Source of the DNA: Acidobacteriota bacterium | GTDB lineage: Bacteria; Acidobacteriota; Terriglobia; Terriglobales; Acidobacteriaceae | Direction: 5' to 3' | Assembly: GCA_021841795.1 (NCBI GenBank) | Contig: JAKCDN010000097.1 | Location: 1-9,377 of the forward strand | DNA: 9,377 nucleotides | Shown: one piece after another, positions 6,309 through 9,377 of the stretch | Position numbering within the stretch: position 1 is the stretch's first letter | How the letters are laid out: every line of letters starts with the position of its first letter | Notes under the pieces: generated by a model | Database searches by the model: none | The model's input: the letters and a program-made list of their open reading frames with translations, nothing else | Told to the model about the DNA's origin: nothing | Translations under genes and position numbers: made by a program

Positions 6309-9300
6309 ATGAACACCAAATTCAGTTTGGCGCTTTTGTTTGCAATCGGACTCGCCCTGGCGGCCACACGGACGACGGCACAACAGAACCACGCGAAAAA
6401 CGGGGCAACTCCATCTCGTCCCCAGGGCCCTTGCGACATCTATGCTGCCGCCGGCGATCCCTGCGTAGCTGCTCACAGCACCACGCGCGCGCTCTATTCC
6501 TCCTATAGCGGTCCTCTGTACCAGGTGATGCGCCAGTCGGATGGCAAGACGCTGAACATCGGCATTGTTCAGCCGCAAGCCTCGCCCATCCCCGATCCAG
6601 GCGGATACGCCGACGCCGCCGCGCAAGACCGGTTCTGCGCCAACACCTACTGCTGGATCACGACCATTTACGACCAGTCGCCCAGGCACAACGACCTTAC
6701 GCAGGCGCCACGGGGCGGATTCGGCGGCCCAGCCCTCGGCGGCGCCAACAACCTGCCCATCGCCGATATGGCTCCGGCAAGCCTCATGGGCCACAAGGTC
6801 TATGGCGCGTTCATTGAGCCGGGCATGGGACTGCGCCACGACGATGCTAGCGGCACCGCCGTCGACGACCAGGCCGAAGGCGAGTATTGGGTCGTGGGAG
6901 GAAAGCACTTCAACGCCGGATGCTGCTTCGATTACGGCAACGCGGAGATCGACAGCCGCGACGATGACAACGGCACCATGGAAACGCTTTATTTCGGCAA
7001 TGCCACCCCGTGGTACAGCGGAAGCGGGCACGGCCCGTGGATTATGACCGACCAGGAGAATAACCTGGTCGGCTGCGTCAATAAGGACGGCACCAAGGGC
7101 TGCCCCAATCTGCCCAGCATCCCGTGGCGCTTTGTAACCGCGGTGGCCAAGGCCAAACCGCACCGTTGGGCAACCATGGGGGGCAATGCGCAGCAGGGGA
7201 CATTATCCGTCCTCTTTGATGGGCCACGCGTCAACCCCACCTACGATCCCATGCGGAAACAAGGGGGCATCCTTCTGGGCACCGGCGGCGACAACAGCGA
7301 CGGTTCGCAGGGCACGTTCTATGAAGGGGCCATGACGGCAGCCGGCACGTTTCCGTCCAACGCCACCGACCAGCGCGTGCAGGCCAACATCGTTGCTGCC
7401 CGCTACGCGGAGCCGTCCATCGTGCTCACACCGGCATCGGCGCCGCCGGAGCCGCAATCCTTCACCCCGGGATCGTCCCGCCAGATGACGGTTAGCTTTA
7501 CGAACACGGGAGAGGCGCCGGCAAACGGCGTGACGCTGAGCATTGCCGTACCCGGTCCGCAGTGGACTTCAGTCGTGTCGGGCGCCGCCGAAACATCCCG
7601 AACCACAAACGAACCCGTAGCGCCCGGAGCAACGACAAGCGCGACCTTTACGATCACTTCCGGCCCCGGGGCCTTCAGTGGCGACCTGGTCGCAACGGCG
7701 CGGTGGACGGATTCGGCCGATGGCAGAAATCACCAGGAGACAACGGCGGAGAAGGTGCGAAATGCCGAGCCGGTCCGGATGAACGAGTTCCGAGTTCACA
7801 CCGGAGATCCGGCCAACCTGACCAACTCCTTCATCGAACTCTACAACGCAGGCTCGCAAAGCATCGATATTTCAAACTGGACGCTAACCGTGCATCCGGC
7901 GCAGCAGGCTGTTTTCTCGACCATCGGGATTCCGGCGGGAACCCGGCTTGCCGCCGGCGGCTTTTACCTGCTTGGACTCGCCGACTCAGGACTGGCGATC
8001 CCTGCCCAGGCAGGCGACAGCGTGCTTTATGTACGGAATATTGAGGGCATGTCAGCCGGCGATACCATCGACATCGGCGCCGGCGCCAACGCCGAAACCG
8101 GCAAAATCCAGAGCCTGGGAACCGCGGCCGGCAACCATACCACGCTGTGGCAGCCTCTTCCCGACGGGCCCATTACGATTGCTGCCGGCTCGGCCAACGT
8201 GCCCGTCGAGAGCGTGGCAGGGTTCGCGGTTGGACAGAAGATCGCGCTCGGCTACGGCGCGGCATATGCGCCCGCCGGCCTGGCCGGCGAAAAATATGAG
8301 ACCGCCACGGTGACCGCCGTTGGCAAGCCGGGGACACAGGCCTATCTCGCCATGGATGCTCACGCCGGGGCATCCAACGTGAAGGTGACCTCGGTCGCCA
8401 ACATCTCCGCTGGGGACACGATACGGCTGGATATTGATAGCGTCGGTCATGGCATCGAAACCGTCACCGTCACCCACGTTGGAACGGCGGCCGGCCAGAC
8501 CAATCTCAGCGCCCCGGCAGATGCCGGCTCGAAAAGGATCGCTGTGCGCAGGGCAGAGGGATTCTCCGTGGGCGACCGCATCGCGGTGGGTACGCCGGCG
8601 AGCCTTGAAATGGTTACCGTGACCGCGATCGGCAACCGGATGCCGCGCGGCATCACGATCGACGTCACCCCCGCGCTGGCAAAGTCCCATGTAGCCAGCG
8701 AGTGGGTCGTCTCTCACGGTACGGGCCTGGATCTGGCTGCTCCTCTCAAGTTCAACCATGCGGCCAATCTTCCCTTTAGCGACCGCGGAACCGGAATCAG
8801 CTTCCAGCCCGCCACGGCCTATGTGCACTTGAGCGGTGAGCCAATCCGCGCACTCGGCACGGGCATCACGCTGGATCAACCCTTGGCCCATCCTCACGCC
8901 ATCAACGACGTCGTTCGCGATGCCGCTGTCACGACCGCCGGCTATCAGGGATCGCCCGCCCCCAACCAATGGTTCGGAGGGCCGGAACTGACGACCATAT
9001 CGCCCATCTTTGGCCGGACCATCACCATCGAAGAGGGCAGCATGGTGTTGCGGGATGCCTCCGGAGTTGTCGCCGACAGCCTCAATTACGGCGGGCTGGT
9101 GGATCCCTGGGCGGCCGCCGGCGATCAGGGCGTCTCCGGAGCGCGGCTGAGCGGTTGCTTCGCGCCCGCGCCTGGCTCCGGCTTCGCGCTGTGGGCCACC
9201 GTCGTGGCGCCATCCGCCACCAATACCAGCACGGGAAGATCGCCTGACGGCGCAGACAGCGACAGCAACTGTAACGATTTCCTGACTCAGGCCACGGCCA

Positions 9301-9377
9301 CTCTGGCCGCCGATTCACCCGCGGGAGCGGCCAATATCAAGGTCACGGACGTGGAAGGATTCACCACCGGTCAAACC
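6309..9377 (+). CDS. Secreted GH54 alpha-L-arabinofuranosidase with NEW3, split lamin-tail domain and repeats (3' end missing)
   Basis: The frame runs 1023 codons without a stop to the last base. The ATG has AGGA 5 bases upstream. Residues 1-24 are a signal peptide (Lys4, hydrophobic core 6-19, likely cut after Ala24). Residues about 40-367 are a GH54 domain that removes arabinofuranose from arabinan, arabinoxylan or similar glycans: CDIYAAAGDPCVAAHSTTRA (42-61), CCFDYGNAE, GPWIMTDQENN and GGDNSDGSQGTFYEG are hallmark segments. Alignment from memory to Aspergillus AbfB gives nucleophile Glu250, acid/base Asp328 and disulfides C42-C52, C110-C115 and vicinal C205-C206. Residues about 370-484 resemble NEW3. 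Residues 488-560 (RMNEF, FIELYNAG, ISNWTL) start a lamin-tail domain whose last strands (SMVLRDASGVVADSLNYGG) are at 911-929. Between them are degenerate repeats, and another repeat starts at 996. The fungal CBM42 is not seen. It is divergent from the permease gene. Confidence 0.95.
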   Translation, partial: MNTKFSLALLFAIGLALAATRTTAQQNHAKNGATPSRPQGPCDIYAAAGDPCVAAHSTTRALYSSYSGPLYQVMRQSDGKTLNIGIVQPQASPIPDPGGYADAAAQDRFCANTYCWITTIYDQSPRHNDLTQAPRGGFGGPALGGANNLPIADMAPASLMGHKVYGAFIEPGMGLRHDDASGTAVDDQAEGEYWVVGGKHFNAGCCFDYGNAEIDSRDDDNGTMETLYFGNATPWYSGSGHGPWIMTDQENNLVGCVNKDGTKGCPNLPSIPWRFVTAVAKAKPHRWATMGGNAQQGTLSVLFDGPRVNPTYDPMRKQGGILLGTGGDNSDGSQGTFYEGAMTAAGTFPSNATDQRVQANIVAARYAEPSIVLTPASAPPEPQSFTPGSSRQMTVSFTNTGEAPANGVTLSIAVPGPQWTSVVSGAAETSRTTNEPVAPGATTSATFTITSGPGAFSGDLVATARWTDSADGRNHQETTAEKVRNAEPVRMNEFRVHTGDPANLTNSFIELYNAGSQSIDISNWTLTVHPAQQAVFSTIGIPAGTRLAAGGFYLLGLADSGLAIPAQAGDSVLYVRNIEGMSAGDTIDIGAGANAETGKIQSLGTAAGNHTTLWQPLPDGPITIAAGSANVPVESVAGFAVGQKIALGYGAAYAPAGLAGEKYETATVTAVGKPGTQAYLAMDAHAGASNVKVTSVANISAGDTIRLDIDSVGHGIETVTVTHVGTAAGQTNLSAPADAGSKRIAVRRAEGFSVGDRIAVGTPASLEMVTVTAIGNRMPRGITIDVTPALAKSHVASEWVVSHGTGLDLAAPLKFNHAANLPFSDRGTGISFQPATAYVHLSGEPIRALGTGITLDQPLAHPHAINDVVRDAAVTTAGYQGSPAPNQWFGGPELTTISPIFGRTITIEEGSMVLRDASGVVADSLNYGGLVDPWAAAGDQGVSGARLSGCFAPAPGSGFALWATVVAPSATNTSTGRSPDGADSDSNCNDFLTQATATLAADSPAGAANIKVTDVEGFTTGQT
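8004..8636 (+). repeat. Degenerate protein repeats, four units, inside lamin-tail domain
   Basis: These encode residues about 566-776 of the GH54 protein. Four units of about 44-53 residues share a pattern: an A/G-rich lead, a V-x-V-x-S-V-x-G-F strand, a turn (A/V)G(D/Q)xI, then (E)T-x-T-V-T-x-(V/I)G. Examples are VPVESVAGFAVGQKI (631-645), VKVTSVANISAGDTI (691-705) and IAVRRAEGFSVGDRI (744-758). Unit boundaries are approximate: 566-609, 620-672, 677-729, 730-776. They diverge at DNA level, so they are old duplications rather than a recent tandem expansion. Confidence 0.8.
8649..8915 (+). repeat. Short GTGIxLxxPLxxxHA-type repeats, three copies
   Basis: Within residues 781-869 of the GH54 protein three related segments occur: GITIDVTPALAKSHVASEWV (781-800), GTGLDLAAPLKFNHAANLPF (804-823) and GTGITLDQPLAHPHAINDVV (850-869). 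Each has a beta-strand-like start, a (P/A)-L/A core, a conserved His and a small-residue tail. They follow the four longer units and probably cap them. Confidence 0.65.
9294..9377 (+). repeat. Further repeat unit after the lamin-tail domain, truncated by window end
   Basis: Residues 996-1023 of the GH54 protein (TATLAADSPAGAANIKVTDV then EGFTTGQT) match the start of the longer repeat unit at 8004-8636. It follows the motif RSPDGADSDSNCNDF (977-991). The repeats therefore resume after the lamin-tail domain closes and continue beyond the window. Confidence 0.75.

Noticed and set aside
6267..7163. 298-codon minus-strand open frame
   Set aside because: It is antisense to the GH54 catalytic domain, whose motifs are unambiguous. 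Long antisense frames are expected in GC-rich genes.
8052..8969. 305-codon minus-strand open frame
   Set aside because: It is antisense to the repeat region of the GH54 protein. Its His/Arg/Gly-rich composition is that of a shadow frame, and the plus frame is continuous with the signal peptide and catalytic domain.

Overview
This 9.4 kb, GC-rich, gene-dense window looks like chromosomal DNA from a soil-type bacterium that degrades polysaccharides. The secreted family-54 arabinofuranosidase, carrying NEW3 and lamin-tail modules and repeats, together with LolD/MacB-type ABC genes, would fit Acidobacteriota. That placement is inference: no rRNA, tRNA or other phylogenetic marker is present.

Layout. 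(1) Positions 1-1068, plus strand: the 3' part of an adenylate-forming acyl-CoA synthetase/ligase gene, cut by the window edge inside its ATP-binding P-loop. (2) Positions 5933 down to 1115, minus strand, in transcription order: a FtsX/MacB-type ABC permease, an MGT/CrtX-like family-1 glycosyltransferase, a LolD/MacB-type ABC ATPase, a possible 77-residue small protein, and a membrane-anchored alpha/beta hydrolase. The hydrolase converges on the ligase gene across a 46-bp gap. The last three minus-strand genes are joined by two four-base ATGA overlaps. The glycosyltransferase lies between the two halves of what is probably one transporter and is set off by a 150-bp and a 327-bp gap. Both gaps contain perfect inverted repeats, the strongest being a 12-bp dyad at 4724-4764. 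(3) Positions 6309-9377, plus strand: a very large secreted protein gene, open without a stop for 1023 codons to the window end. It encodes a signal peptide, a GH54 alpha-L-arabinofuranosidase domain with both catalytic residues and all three family disulfides, a NEW3-like domain, and a lamin-tail domain that appears split by about 340 residues of degenerate repeats. Further repeats run off the edge.

How the genes may work together. The minus-strand cluster (exporter, glycosyltransferase, hydrolase) could glycosylate and export, or modify and detoxify, a small hydrophobic molecule. Relatives of all three enzyme types act on macrolide-like compounds or lipids, but the substrate cannot be read from the sequence. 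The GH54 gene is divergent from this cluster and is probably a separate unit for plant hemicellulose or arabinan breakdown. The most novel points are the split lamin-tail architecture of the GH54 protein and the coupled 77-residue ORF.
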